Assembly: GCA_038323025.1 (NCBI GenBank)
Contig: JBBQGL010000019.1
Coordinates: 1-34,596, forward strand
Direction of reading: 5' to 3'
Origin: JAFKKF01 sp038323025
GTDB taxonomy: Bacteria; Pseudomonadota; Alphaproteobacteria; Rhizobiales; Kaistiaceae
Length of the DNA stretch: 34,596 nt
Each line of letters starts with the position of its first letter. Positions within the stretch are counted from its first letter, which is position 1. This document shows positions 23,996 through 33,679 of the stretch, piece after piece. Position numbers and translations under genes: made by a program. The notes under the pieces are model-generated. The model saw nothing but the letters and a program-made list of their open reading frames with translations, had not been told where the DNA came from and did no database searches.

Positions 23996-24267
23996 CAGCA
24001 AAGACGTGCTCGCAACCGCACCCGGCGAACCCGCGGGTCAGCGATAAGCCCGACCGGACCAACTGAGCTACTCAGCTCGGCATCAGGTTCACGTCAGGTT
24101 GCGATCAGGTTCCCAAGCTCAAATAAGGGCAAGAACAACGATGTGGAGGAAGAGCCCGCCGTTGCCGCGGCGCTCTCGCAGCAATCCATTTCAGCTTCGT
24201 CAATCCACGGGTTTTCGCGTCGCGTGCGAAAGACCCGGTCATCAACCAAAAAACGAGGAAACAGTCC
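23996..24267. other. Intergenic region with a tRNA-like relic
   Basis: No protein gene is seen in these 272 bases. On the minus strand around 24085-24030 the sequence AGTAGCTCAGTTGGT matches a tRNA D-arm consensus and GCGGGTTCG resembles a T-arm, but the D-stem partner and acceptor pairing are absent, so this is not a functional tRNA. The promoter of the downstream binding-protein gene must lie here; no clear boxes were found. Confidence 0.4.
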
Positions 24268-25617
24268 ATGGGTACCGATTTGAACAAAGGCGGGTTGACC
24301 CGCCGTGCCGCCCTTTTGCGGGGCGCCAGTCTCGCCGGCGGCGCCATCCTGCCGATCGGACTTCCGACCTGGGCATTTGCAGCGGATTACCCGCCGCTCG
24401 GGAATTTCCCGGAAGGCGTGGCCGGCTCGACGGTGTTTGTCGGGATCGACGTGCCGCTGACCGGCACCTACGCCGACGCCGGCGCCGACGAGCAGAAGGG
24501 GATTGAGCTCGCGATCGAGCATCTCAACGGTGGCAACGATCTGATCAAGAAGATATCTCCCAAAACGACGAAGGGCGTCCTCGGCAAAGAGGTCAAATCA
24601 GGCGCGGCCGACGAGCAGGCGAAAGCCAACGTCGCGGTTCAGAACGCGACACAGTTCATCACCGACAAGAAGGCGATGGTCGTCATTGGTTCGGTATCGA
24701 GTGCTACCGCCGTCGCGCTGAACCACCTCGCACAGGACAAGAAGGTCATCTACCTCCCTGGTATCAGCGGCTCCAACGACACCACGGGCAAGGACTGCAC
24801 ACGGTACTCCTTCCGCGCCTGCCACTATGCCTACAGCGCCTCCGCCGCCATAGCGCCGGTGCTCCTGAAGGCGCTCGGGAAGGATCGAAAGGCGGCTTAC
24901 CTGACGCCGGACTACACCTACGGTCATACGGTCTACGACTCGATGACTAAGTTCACCGAAGCCGCCGGCTGGAAGACGATAACCAACCAGCTGGCGCCGC
25001 TCGGCGCGCCGGACTACTCGGCTCTCCTACTCAACATCGCCAACTCCGGAGCCGACGTCCTCGTCAACATCGGATTCGGCAATGACGCCGTGAACTCGAT
25101 CAAGCAGGCCAAGCAGTTCGGCCTGCTCGACAAGATGACCCTGGTAATGCCGTACCTGTCGCCGTTCCTCGCCAAACAGGTCGGCGCCGACCTGATGGCC
25201 GGCGTCTACGGCACCACCGAGTTCTGGTGGACTTACGGCGAAAAGGACGCGACCGCCAAGCAGTTCGCCGACGCCTTCAAGGCGAAGTACGGCTACAATC
25301 CGGAATGGGGCGCCCATGCCGGTTACCTGCAGATCGCACTCTGGGCGAGAGCTGTCGAGACCGCGGGCACCTTCTACCCGCCCGAGGTAATCAAGGCCTA
25401 TGAGAACGGCGAACACATCAAGGACTCGACGCTTGGCGAGGTGTGGTGGCGGCCGCAGGACCACCAGCTCGTCCGGCCCGTGTTCGTGGTCAAGGGAAAG
25501 AAGCAGGCCGACATGAAAGGCCCCGACGACTATTACGATATCGTCGAGGTAGTCCCCGGCGAGGGCATCATGCAGGCTCCCGACGCCTTCGGGTGCAAGC
25601 TGGGCGAAGCCACCTGA
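24268..25617 (+). CDS. HAAT-family ABC substrate-binding protein (LivK-like) with Tat-type signal
   Basis: The 449-residue precursor has a twin-arginine N-terminus (LTRRAALLRG, R12-R13) and a hydrophobic stretch ending at WAFA before ADYPP, so export in folded form by Tat is likely. The mature protein has the type I periplasmic fold of branched-chain amino acid/amide binders: VGIDVPLTGTYADAGADEQKGIELAIEHLNGG, VIGSVSSATAVALNHLA, IYLPGISGS and AYLTPDYTYGHTVYD. Further blocks are GADVLVNIGFGNDAVNSIKQA and YGYNPEWGAHAGY. It is longer than LivK (about 370). The ligand is not predictable. It leads the liv-type operon. Confidence 0.92.
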   Translation: MGTDLNKGGLTRRAALLRGASLAGGAILPIGLPTWAFAADYPPLGNFPEGVAGSTVFVGIDVPLTGTYADAGADEQKGIELAIEHLNGGNDLIKKISPKTTKGVLGKEVKSGAADEQAKANVAVQNATQFITDKKAMVVIGSVSSATAVALNHLAQDKKVIYLPGISGSNDTTGKDCTRYSFRACHYAYSASAAIAPVLLKALGKDRKAAYLTPDYTYGHTVYDSMTKFTEAAGWKTITNQLAPLGAPDYSALLLNIANSGADVLVNIGFGNDAVNSIKQAKQFGLLDKMTLVMPYLSPFLAKQVGADLMAGVYGTTEFWWTYGEKDATAKQFADAFKAKYGYNPEWGAHAGYLQIALWARAVETAGTFYPPEVIKAYENGEHIKDSTLGEVWWRPQDHQLVRPVFVVKGKKQADMKGPDDYYDIVEVVPGEGIMQAPDAFGCKLGEAT

Positions 25618-25642
25618 GGCACGCAGGCGCGAGGCCCCCGGC

Positions 25643-26509
25643 ATGCTGAACTGGGCCAACTTCAGTTCGCAGCTCTTCAATGGGCTGGTGTCGGGGGCAT
25701 TGCTTGCGCTGATCAGCGCCGGGCTGACCATCATCTATGGAACGCTTGGCGTTCTCAATCTGGCTCACGGCGCCCTTTTCATGCTTGGCGGTTACGCCGG
25801 TTTCGTTGCCTTCCAGGAGACGGACTCTTTCGTCGTTGCCGTGATCGCCGGCGCCGTCTTCGTCGGTATTGTCGGCATCGTCCTCGAACGCACAATCGTC
25901 CGCTTCTTTTATGATCGGCCGGACGAGGATCAGATCCTGGTAACCTTCGGGCTCGGCATCGTCCTGGTCGAGCTTGTCCGCTTTGGCTTCGGCAGTCTTT
26001 CGCAATCGATTTCCCCGCCTGCCTGGGCTGCCGGCGTGACTTCCCTTGGCTTCATGCTCTATCCGACCTATCGGCTGCTGGTGTTCGCGATCGTGGCGGC
26101 CGCCCTCGGCGGGCTCTACCTCCTCCTTTATCGCACGCGTCTCGGGCTGGTGGTGCGTGCCGGCATCGAGGACGCAACCATGGTTGACGCCCTGGGCATC
26201 AACGTGCAGCGCACCTTCATGACGGTGTTCGGTATCGGCGCAATGGCGGCCGGCTTCGCCGGCATCATCAACGCTCCGATTATCTCGATCACCCCCAATG
26301 TCGGCGACGATATTCTCATCGAATGCTTCGTCGTGGTCGTGATCGGTGGCGTCGGATCGTTTCCCGGCGCCATTGTCGGAGGCCTGGTAGCGGGTGAAAT
26401 CATGAGCCTTACGTCGATGATCGATCCGAGCTACTCGGCCGTCATGCTTTTCGCCGCGATGGCGCTCGTCCTCGCGCTAAGGCCCCAGGGCCTGTTCGGG
26501 ACGCGATGA
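25643..26509 (+). CDS. livH: Branched-chain amino acid/amide-type ABC permease LivH
   Basis: This is a 288-residue inner-membrane permease with about eight helices. LivH marks are FNGLVSGALLALISAGLTIIYGTLGVLNLAHGALFMLGGY, the cytoplasmic TRLGLVVRAGIEDATMVDALGINV loop, and VVVIGGVGSFPGAIVGGLVAGE. An Ala/Gly-rich middle and the C-terminal LALRPQGLFG are typical. It starts 25 bases after the binding-protein stop and is followed after ten bases by the fused LivM-LivG gene. Confidence 0.94.
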   Translation: MLNWANFSSQLFNGLVSGALLALISAGLTIIYGTLGVLNLAHGALFMLGGYAGFVAFQETDSFVVAVIAGAVFVGIVGIVLERTIVRFFYDRPDEDQILVTFGLGIVLVELVRFGFGSLSQSISPPAWAAGVTSLGFMLYPTYRLLVFAIVAAALGGLYLLLYRTRLGLVVRAGIEDATMVDALGINVQRTFMTVFGIGAMAAGFAGIINAPIISITPNVGDDILIECFVVVVIGGVGSFPGAIVGGLVAGEIMSLTSMIDPSYSAVMLFAAMALVLALRPQGLFGTR

Positions 26510-26519
26510 GGAAGGGCCG

Positions 26520-28360
26520 ATGAGGGTGCCCGCACGGCGCCTGGGGAACGGCTGGCTGGCTGAGCTCATTCTCGGTCTCGTCCTGATCCTCGCCCCGTTC
26601 CTGCTGCCCTCGATCGGCGCCACCGCCGACATGCTCAGTCGCATCCTCATCTGGGGCCTTTTCGGAATCGGCTTTGATCTGCTCTTTGGCTACACCGGCC
26701 TCCTCTCTTTCGGTCAATCGGCATTCTACGGATCCGGCGGTTTCATTGCCGCGTACCTGCTCGTCTCCCACAAGATCGGGAATGTCTTCCTCGGACTGGC
26801 GGTCGGCACCGCGGGAGCCGCCGCGATTGCCTTTGTCGTCGGACTGCTGGCACTTCGCCGCACCGGCATCTACTTCGCCATGATCACGGTGGCTTTCGCG
26901 GAAATGTTCTTCTTCCTCGAGAACTCGCCGCTATCGGCGATCACCGGGGGCGAGAACGGCCTTCCCAATGTTCCGAACCCGGAGATTGGGATCGGCTCCT
27001 TCGACCTCGTCATCCATTCGCCGTGGCAGATGTATGCGATGATGGCGGTGGTCTTCTTCCTCGGGTACCTGCTCGCCCGCCGCATCGTCGCTTCGCCGTT
27101 CGGTCACGTTCTGACGGCCATTCGCGACAATCCCGGCCGCGCCAGTGCCGTCGGCCACGCCATACAGCGCTACAAGCTGGCTGTCTTCGTGATCGCGGCC
27201 GCCTACTCCGGACTGGCGGGCGGTCTCGAGGGCGTGCTCCAGGGTTACATGGCGCCGGACGCGTTCACCTTCGACACCTCCGGCCAGCTGGTCATGCAGT
27301 CGATAATCGGCGGCAGCGGCTCGCTCATCGGGCCGCTCATCGGCGCTTCGGTCTGGCTGTACCTGCGTGCCATCCTCCAGAGTGCCGCGGGCCTCGGACC
27401 GGCATGGAAGCTCGTGCTTGGCCTGGTCTTCGTTCTGCTGATCGTGTTCCTGCGCCGCGGCATTGTCGGCGGTGTCTCCGACTTGATTGGGGGCTGGCGC
27501 CGCCCGCTATCCGATACTCCCGCCGACGCCTTCAACCGCTCGTCGGTCCAGGTCGAGATGGCCGAGGGAGGTCGCGGCGAGCGCGACAGATCCGCTGATG
27601 CCCCCCGCACCAAGGTGCTGGAAGCGCGCGGCGTGAGCAAAAGGTACGGCGGTCTGGTTGCCAATGCCGACATATCCTTCTCCGTCAACGAGGGCGAAAT
27701 TCGCGGCATCATCGGGCCGAACGGCGCCGGCAAGAGCACGTTCTTCAAGATGCTCTCCGGAGAAATCCCGCCCACGACAGGCAGCATGTTCCTCTTCGGG
27801 GTCGACATAACGGGTCGTGGAGTTACAGCAGTCTGTCAGCTGGGGCTGTCGAAGAGCTATCAGATCAACCAGCTCTTCCCGAAGCTCACCGTTCGCCAGA
27901 ATCTGAGCGTTTCGGCGCTGTCGCGCACGCGTGGGAAATTCCGGCTCGACCTCATCCGCCCGATGAGCCGTGTGCCGGATCTGGCCAAGGATATCGACGA
28001 GACGATGCACCTGCTCGGACTGACCGAGCGCGCCGACACGCCGGTGTCGGAGCTGGCCTACGGCGAAAAGCGCCGCGTGGAAATTGGCCTGGCACTCGCC
28101 ACCGATCCCAAAATTCTCCTGCTCGACGAGCCCCTCGCCGGGATGAGCCCACAGGAACGGGCCGCGACAGTCAGACTCCTGAAGGAGATCGCCCGCCATC
28201 GCACCCTGGTCGTGGTCGAGCACGACATGGACGCGCTCTTTGGCATGGCCGACCGCATTACCGTCTTCTATCAGGGTCGCATTCTGGCCGAGGGCACACC
28301 GGCGGAAATCCAGGGCAATGCGGACGTCCAGGAAGCCTATCTCGGCGGAGTTCATGCCGC

Positions 28361-28364
<4 letters not shown>
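26520..28364 (+). CDS. LivM-LivG fusion: HAAT permease joined to its ATPase
   Basis: This is one open frame of 614 residues. Residues about 1-330 are a LivM permease: WGLFGIGFDLLFGYTGLLSFGQSAFYG, RRTGIYFAMITVAFAEM, VLTAIRDNPGRASAVGH and a last helix ending RRGIVGG. A polar linker of about 40 residues (SDTPADAFNRSSVQVEMAEG...) leads to a LivG ATPase (about 365-614). The ATPase has Walker A GPNGAGKST, signature-position SELAYGEKRRVEIG, Walker B ILLLDEPLAGMS and switch His in VVEHDMDALFG. No internal stop or start with ribosome-binding site separates the halves. Such fusions are known in this transporter class. The stop overlaps the livF start. Confidence 0.93.
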
Positions 28365-29059
<695 letters not shown>

Positions 29060-29082
29060 CCGCACAAACCCGAGGGCAACGG

Positions 29083-31812
29083 TCATTCGGCGGCCTCAGC
29101 CTCGACCGTTCCCGATACCCGACGCAAAAGAACCTTGAAGACTGCTCCGCTCCCGGCCTCACCCTCAACCCAGATACGGCCGCCATGCTGCGCAACGATG
29201 CGCTTGCAGATGGCAAGCCCCAGGCCCGCGCCTTTAGGTTTCCCGGTGAGCGTGTCGCCGACCTGCCGGAACCGCTCGAACACGATCTCCCGATCTGCCG
29301 GCGCGACTCCAGGACCGTTATCGGCCACCGACAGTTCGACGCTTTCGGCATCGCCGCCGAGGCTGACGGTCACCTCGCCCCCAACGGGCGCCGAGAACTT
29401 CGCCGCGTTGCCGAGAAGATTCACACCGACCTGGACCAGGCGATCGCGATCGCCCGAAACCCAGGCAGGCTGATCGCCGAGATTTAACGTCAGGTCGACC
29501 TTGTTGGCTGCGAACACCTTGCCCATGGCGGCCGCGCATTCGCGAAGAACCTCGCCAAGGTCAACCGGCGGCAGCGAGGGCGGCAGTCCCGCCGCCTCGA
29601 TCTTGGACAGGTCGAGCAGTTCGTTGATCAGCCGGGTCAGCCGCTCAGTCTCGCCGACCACGATGCCAAGGAATTCGCGTCGCTCGGCGAGCGGCAGGTC
29701 CGGATGATCGCGAAGGATTTCCGAGAAAGTGCGGATCGAGGTCAGCGGAGTTCGCAACTCATGATTGACCGTTGCGACGAAGTCATCCTTCAACCGGTCG
29801 AGCACCCGCAAACGCGAATTGGCCTCCTTTAGTTCGGCCGTGGCCGCCTCGAGTGCGCGCGACTTTTCTTCCAGCCGTCGGTTGGCCTCGATAACACGCG
29901 ACGTTTCGTCAAGGATGCGCATGACCTCCTCGACGCCGAGCGGCTCTTCTTCGACGACTGCGCTGACGAGGACGCGAGCGGACGCCGCGCCCACTACGCC
30001 AGCCAGGAGCCGCTCTCCGAAGAGAACCATTTCCGCATCGGCACGTTCCGTCGTTGCATTTTCCCCTGGTGCCGTTCCTGCGCTTCGGAACGCGGCAACG
30101 GCACGCTCGCGCCCGAGAAAGCGGGCTACGAGCGACACGAGGTCGGGCAATGGGGCGGTCCGCCGCCAGATTTGGGCGGCGTCGTTGTAGCGGAAGGCAT
30201 CGACGAACAACGCCGCTTGGGCCCGTTCTATGGGGCCCTGGCTCGTCAGGGACGATACCCCGATCAGGCATCCGATATTGGCGAGTAGCGTCCAGAAGAC
30301 CCCATGGGTAACCGGATCGAGGCCCGAGAGGCCGAACAGCGCCTGCGGCCTGAGCAACGGGAATCCAAACAAGCCATCATGGATGAAATCGAGGCCGATC
30401 GCCCCGGACTGCGCGAACGATGGCAATACCATCGTGTAAACCCACATGATAAACCCGGCCGAAATCCCGACGACGGCACCGGCCTTGGTAGCGCTTCGCC
30501 AGAAGAGGCCTGCCACGATGGCAGGGGCGAACTGGGCGATTGCCACAAAGGACATCAGCCCGATCGAGACGAGCGCGTACTTTTCGCTGTCCTGGCGCAT
30601 GTAGAGATAGCCGAGGGCCATCAGCCCAACCATCGCAGAGCGGCGTATCCACAAAAGCAGCCGCGTGAGATCCTGCTTCTGCTCAAGGCGAAGTCCACGC
30701 CAGCGCAAGAGGGCGGGCATGACGACGTCGTTGCAGACCATCAGGCTCAACGCGGTCGCTTCGACCACGACCATGCTCGCCGACGCCGAAAGCCCGCCAA
30801 GAAAGGCAACAAGGGCAAGGACTGGTTGACTGGCCGCGAGAGGCACCGCAAGCACGATGCTGTCGGGATTGGCGCCGGCCGTCAGGAAGAGCCGCCCGGC
30901 CAGCGCGATCGGCAGGACCAGAAAGTTGATCAGCAGGAGATAGAGCGGAAACGCCCATAAGGCCCGGTCGAGGTGTCGCTCGTCGACATTCTCAACCACC
31001 ATGACCTGGAACTGACGTGGCAGGCAGACGATCGCCGCCATGGCAAGCAGCGTCATGGCGATCCAATCGATGCTGCGGCTGGTGCCGGAGAACTCAAACA
31101 GGGCGCCAAGGTTCGTGGCTGCGGACGCGCGCGCGAACAGATCCCCGAAACCCGTGAAAAGCCCATAGACCACAAAAAGACCGACCGCGGTCAGCGCCAC
31201 CAGTTTCAGTATCGACTCCAATGCCACGGCCACCACCATGCCCGGATGATGCTCGCGCGGATGAATGCTTCGGCTGCCAAACAACATCGCGAAGATGGTG
31301 AGTACGATCGCCGCCCAGAGGGCGCCGTCCGCCAGCACCGGGATAGACGCCGGGCCGGCTACCGGGTGGCTGGCGATCATCATCGCCAGTCCGCCGGAAA
31401 TCGATTTCAGCTGCAGGGCGATATAGGGGATCATGCCGATCACGGCGATGACCGTGACCAAGGCCGCCAGCCCGGTGCTCTTGCCGAAGCGGGCTGCGAT
31501 CAGGTCGGCGATCGACGTAATCCGGTTCGCGCGGCTGACCCGGAGGATCTTCCGGATGAGCACCGAGCCGAGGCAAAAGGTAAGCGTTGGCCCGAGGTAG
31601 ATCGGAAGGAAATCGAGGCCGTGCTGGGAGGCCCTTCCGATTCCGCCATTGAACGTCCAGGAACTGCAGTAGGCGGCGAGCGACAGCGTGTAGACCCAAC
31701 TCGATCGTGTCAGGCGGCTGGCCCGAGTCTGGTCATGCTCGACGAGATAGGCGACGACGAAGAGCAGGAACAGGTAGCCCAACGCCGTTAGAACGACGAC
31801 TGTGGGGCTCAC
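29083..31812 (-). CDS. CbrA-like hybrid: SLC5-type transporter domain, STAC linker and histidine kinase
   Basis: This is a 909-residue membrane sensor. Residues about 1-505 form about 13 helices of the sodium:solute symporter (SLC5/PutP) fold, including YCSSWTFNGGIGRASQHGLDFLPIYLGPT. A STAC-type linker (about 530-620) contains LVARFLGRERAVAAF and LLAGVVGAASARVLVS. A coiled coil (EANRRLEEKSRALEAATAELKEA) follows, then HisKA with phospho-acceptor H684 (VNHELRTPL). The HATPase_c domain has N box LLGNAAKFS, G1 DNGPGV, F box FERF and G2 GAGLGLAI. No receiver or PAS domain is seen. In CbrA-type proteins the transporter domain takes up an amino acid such as histidine. GTG 31812 overlaps the stop of the small upstream gene (GTGA). 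Confidence 0.94.
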   Translation of the reverse strand: MSPTVVVLTALGYLFLLFVVAYLVEHDQTRASRLTRSSWVYTLSLAAYCSSWTFNGGIGRASQHGLDFLPIYLGPTLTFCLGSVLIRKILRVSRANRITSIADLIAARFGKSTGLAALVTVIAVIGMIPYIALQLKSISGGLAMMIASHPVAGPASIPVLADGALWAAIVLTIFAMLFGSRSIHPREHHPGMVVAVALESILKLVALTAVGLFVVYGLFTGFGDLFARASAATNLGALFEFSGTSRSIDWIAMTLLAMAAIVCLPRQFQVMVVENVDERHLDRALWAFPLYLLLINFLVLPIALAGRLFLTAGANPDSIVLAVPLAASQPVLALVAFLGGLSASASMVVVEATALSLMVCNDVVMPALLRWRGLRLEQKQDLTRLLLWIRRSAMVGLMALGYLYMRQDSEKYALVSIGLMSFVAIAQFAPAIVAGLFWRSATKAGAVVGISAGFIMWVYTMVLPSFAQSGAIGLDFIHDGLFGFPLLRPQALFGLSGLDPVTHGVFWTLLANIGCLIGVSSLTSQGPIERAQAALFVDAFRYNDAAQIWRRTAPLPDLVSLVARFLGRERAVAAFRSAGTAPGENATTERADAEMVLFGERLLAGVVGAASARVLVSAVVEEEPLGVEEVMRILDETSRVIEANRRLEEKSRALEAATAELKEANSRLRVLDRLKDDFVATVNHELRTPLTSIRTFSEILRDHPDLPLAERREFLGIVVGETERLTRLINELLDLSKIEAAGLPPSLPPVDLGEVLRECAAAMGKVFAANKVDLTLNLGDQPAWVSGDRDRLVQVGVNLLGNAAKFSAPVGGEVTVSLGGDAESVELSVADNGPGVAPADREIVFERFRQVGDTLTGKPKGAGLGLAICKRIVAQHGGRIWVEGEAGSGAVFKVLLRRVSGTVEAEAAE

Positions 31813-32039
31813 GGCAGACCGCCCTTGTCAGAATCGTTCCTGATCTCGGGCCGGCGTTCGAGCACAATCGCCAGACCGGCGATAAGCAGAGCCCAGACTC
31901 CGAACAGGTAGACAAAGAGCGACGGCCAGCCCAATACGGAGCCGCCGCTGAACAGCGTCAGAATCGGCGGGTTGAGAAGCACGGCTCCCGCAACAAACAG
32001 GCCAATGAGCCGATCCCGCCGTTTGACTGCATGGGGCAT
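31809..32039 (-). CDS. Small two-helix membrane protein coupled to the transporter-kinase
   Basis: This is a 76-residue protein with two hydrophobic segments, LIGLFVAGAVLLNPPILTLF (about 11-30) and LFVYLFGVWALLIAGLAIVL (about 42-61), joined by a short GG-containing loop. It has a basic start (HAVKRRDR) and a polar tail (ERRPEIRNDSDKGG). Small proteins of this kind commonly precede SLC5-type transporters and CbrA-like kinases (cbrX in Pseudomonas is one I recall) and may assist membrane assembly or activity. The ATG lies 14 bases after the receiver-protein gene, and the stop overlaps the kinase start. Confidence 0.85.
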   Translation of the reverse strand: MPHAVKRRDRLIGLFVAGAVLLNPPILTLFSGGSVLGWPSLFVYLFGVWALLIAGLAIVLERRPEIRNDSDKGGLP

Positions 32040-32053
32040 CGCCGCGAACCAAC

Positions 32054-32467
32054 TCAGCTATCGGCCTCACCCTCGGCGCCCGAACTGGCGTGACGACTGG
32101 GCCGGGAAAGCACGCGCTCGACGCATCCAACGACATCGCCAATCGCAAACGGCTTGGTCAGGTATGCGTCGACGCCAAGGTCGAGCCCGGTGCGCCGGTC
32201 GTCCTCACGCCCTTTGGCGGTCAGCATGACAATGCGCACCTCGCTGCACGCCCGGTCGGAGCGCAGCCGCCGGCAGACGTCGTAGCCATTGCGACGCGGC
32301 ATCATCACGTCGAGAAGAATGAGTTCCGGCGGCGCTGTTGCTACGGCGGCGAGTGCTTCGTCGCCATCCGCCGCTGTGCGAACATGATAGCCCGCCGTTC
32401 GCATCAGGAAGGCGAGCGCGCGCACGATATTGGGATCGTCGTCCGCGATCAGGATCGATGCGGCCAT
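32054..32467 (-). CDS. Stand-alone receiver-domain response regulator (CheY-like)
   Basis: This 137-residue protein is a single REC domain. The acidic pair lies in ILIADDDPN, phospho-acceptor D53 in LILLDVMMP, the switch Thr in VMLTAKG and the conserved Lys in LTKPFAIG. No output domain follows; the last 20 residues are polar. It is the first gene of the three-gene minus-strand operon ending with the kinase, so it is the probable first receiver of phosphate from H684. Confidence 0.92.
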   Translation of the reverse strand: MAASILIADDDPNIVRALAFLMRTAGYHVRTAADGDEALAAVATAPPELILLDVMMPRRNGYDVCRRLRSDRACSEVRIVMLTAKGREDDRRTGLDLGVDAYLTKPFAIGDVVGCVERVLSRPSRHASSGAEGEADS

Positions 32468-32615
32468 CCATTTCTTCCCTGGGACGGCAATTCCCTTCGG
32501 TTGTTACCAAAAAGGTAGCCGCTTGTCTTGTTGCGGCAAGCCTAGCACAATTACCGAGGGGCCCTGGAAATTGCGGCGGCCGCCGACCTGCCGCCAAGGA
32601 ATGTGCTCTTAGCCC

Positions 32616-33317
32616 ATGCGCATCCTGATCGTCGATGACGATGAAGACGTCGCCCGGCTTCTGAAGCGCGAGCTGCTCTCTCTTGGTTATACCGTGGATG
32701 CCGTGGGCCTTGCCGGTCACGCACTGCTTGCCGCTTCGGACAATGACTACGACCTGATGGTGGTCGACCTCGGGTTGCCCGACCGCGACGGCCTCGAGCT
32801 CGTCCGCGACTTGAGAGACCGTCGCATCGCCACGCCGATTCTCGTGTTGACCGCGCGGCGCCGCGTCGAGGACCGCGTCGTCGGCCTCTCCAGCGGCGCC
32901 GACGATTATCTCGTCAAACCGTTCGCCATGCCCGAGTTCCGGGCACGGGTTGGCGCCCTCCTTCGCCGGCCCGCCCGTATCGAGGACGGCCGGCTGACCG
33001 CCGGGAACATCGTTGTCGATCGCGAGTCCCTCGAGGCAGTCGTTGCAGGCGTCGGCATGCCGCTAACGCGCAAGCAGTTCGCGCTTCTGGAACTTCTCAT
33101 CCGGCGCAAGGGCCATCTCACCCCGAAGCGCATGATCGAGGAGGCGCTCTACGGATTCGACGAGGAGGTCTCGCCGAACTCCATCGAAGCGCACGTGTCC
33201 AAGCTGCGCTTGGTTCTGCGAAGAGCCGGCGCCCACGCAGCCATCGAAACGCGTCGCGGGATCGGCTACCGGCTGATCGAGCGGTCGGCCGCGGCGGCGG
33301 AGTCGGCGCAAACATGA
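32616..33317 (+). CDS. OmpR/PhoB-type response regulator
   Basis: This is a 233-residue DNA-binding regulator. The receiver (1-115) has D7-D9, phospho-acceptor D51 in VVDLGLPD, Thr79 in LVLTAR and K101 in LVKPF. The C-terminal winged helix (about 130-230) reads LTRKQFALLELLIRRKG, SPNSIEAHVSKLRLVLRRAG and ETRRGIGYRL. ATG 32616 is followed at once by MRILIVDDD, the usual start. It is divergent from the receiver gene across 148 bases and overlaps the HPt gene by four bases. Confidence 0.94.
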   Translation: MRILIVDDDEDVARLLKRELLSLGYTVDAVGLAGHALLAASDNDYDLMVVDLGLPDRDGLELVRDLRDRRIATPILVLTARRRVEDRVVGLSSGADDYLVKPFAMPEFRARVGALLRRPARIEDGRLTAGNIVVDRESLEAVVAGVGMPLTRKQFALLELLIRRKGHLTPKRMIEEALYGFDEEVSPNSIEAHVSKLRLVLRRAGAHAAIETRRGIGYRLIERSAAAAESAQT

Positions 33318-33679
33318 GGTCCAGCGACGCCGCCGTTCCAGCCTCGCTTTCCGGGACCTATCTTGAACCCGATGAGAGCTTCATGCGGCGGCTGGCCGGG
33401 GATCGCGCAACGCTCGCCGAGATTGCTGCCGCCTGGTCGGGAGGATTGAACCTAAACGACCTGGCACGGACCGAAGTCGTGGCTCACAAGCTCGCCGGTG
33501 CGGCTGGGGTATTCGGCCTTCAGGCGCTCGGCCGCGCCGCAGCCCTCCTCGAGGCATACGCTCAGGAACTGCGCGGGCTGTGGCCTCTCGGGGCCGAGCT
33601 CTCTTCGGTGCCGCTGCGCGATTTGTTGGCCGCTCTGGACGGGGTTCTCGAGAAGAACCCAACGCACGGAAACTTATGA
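33314..33679 (+). CDS. HPt-domain histidine phosphotransfer protein
   Basis: This is a 121-residue protein with a mainly helical HPt core. The phospho-acceptor is H58 in VVAHKLAGAAGVFGLQALG, matching the H-x-L-K/A-G-s-a consensus; helices on either side (LAEIAAAW and LRDLLAALDGVL) complete the bundle. Its ATG overlaps the response-regulator stop, so the pair is coupled. HPt proteins pass phosphate between receivers, so it can link the stand-alone receiver across the divergent promoter to the OmpR-type regulator. Its last six bases overlap the 3' end of the convergent dehalogenase gene. Confidence 0.85.
   Translation: MRSSDAAVPASLSGTYLEPDESFMRRLAGDRATLAEIAAAWSGGLNLNDLARTEVVAHKLAGAAGVFGLQALGRAAALLEAYAQELRGLWPLGAELSSVPLRDLLAALDGVLEKNPTHGNL

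Noticed and set aside
24030..24097. Functional tRNA gene on the minus strand
   Set aside because: Only the D-arm 5' half and a T-loop-like run match; the D-stem partner and the acceptor stem do not pair.
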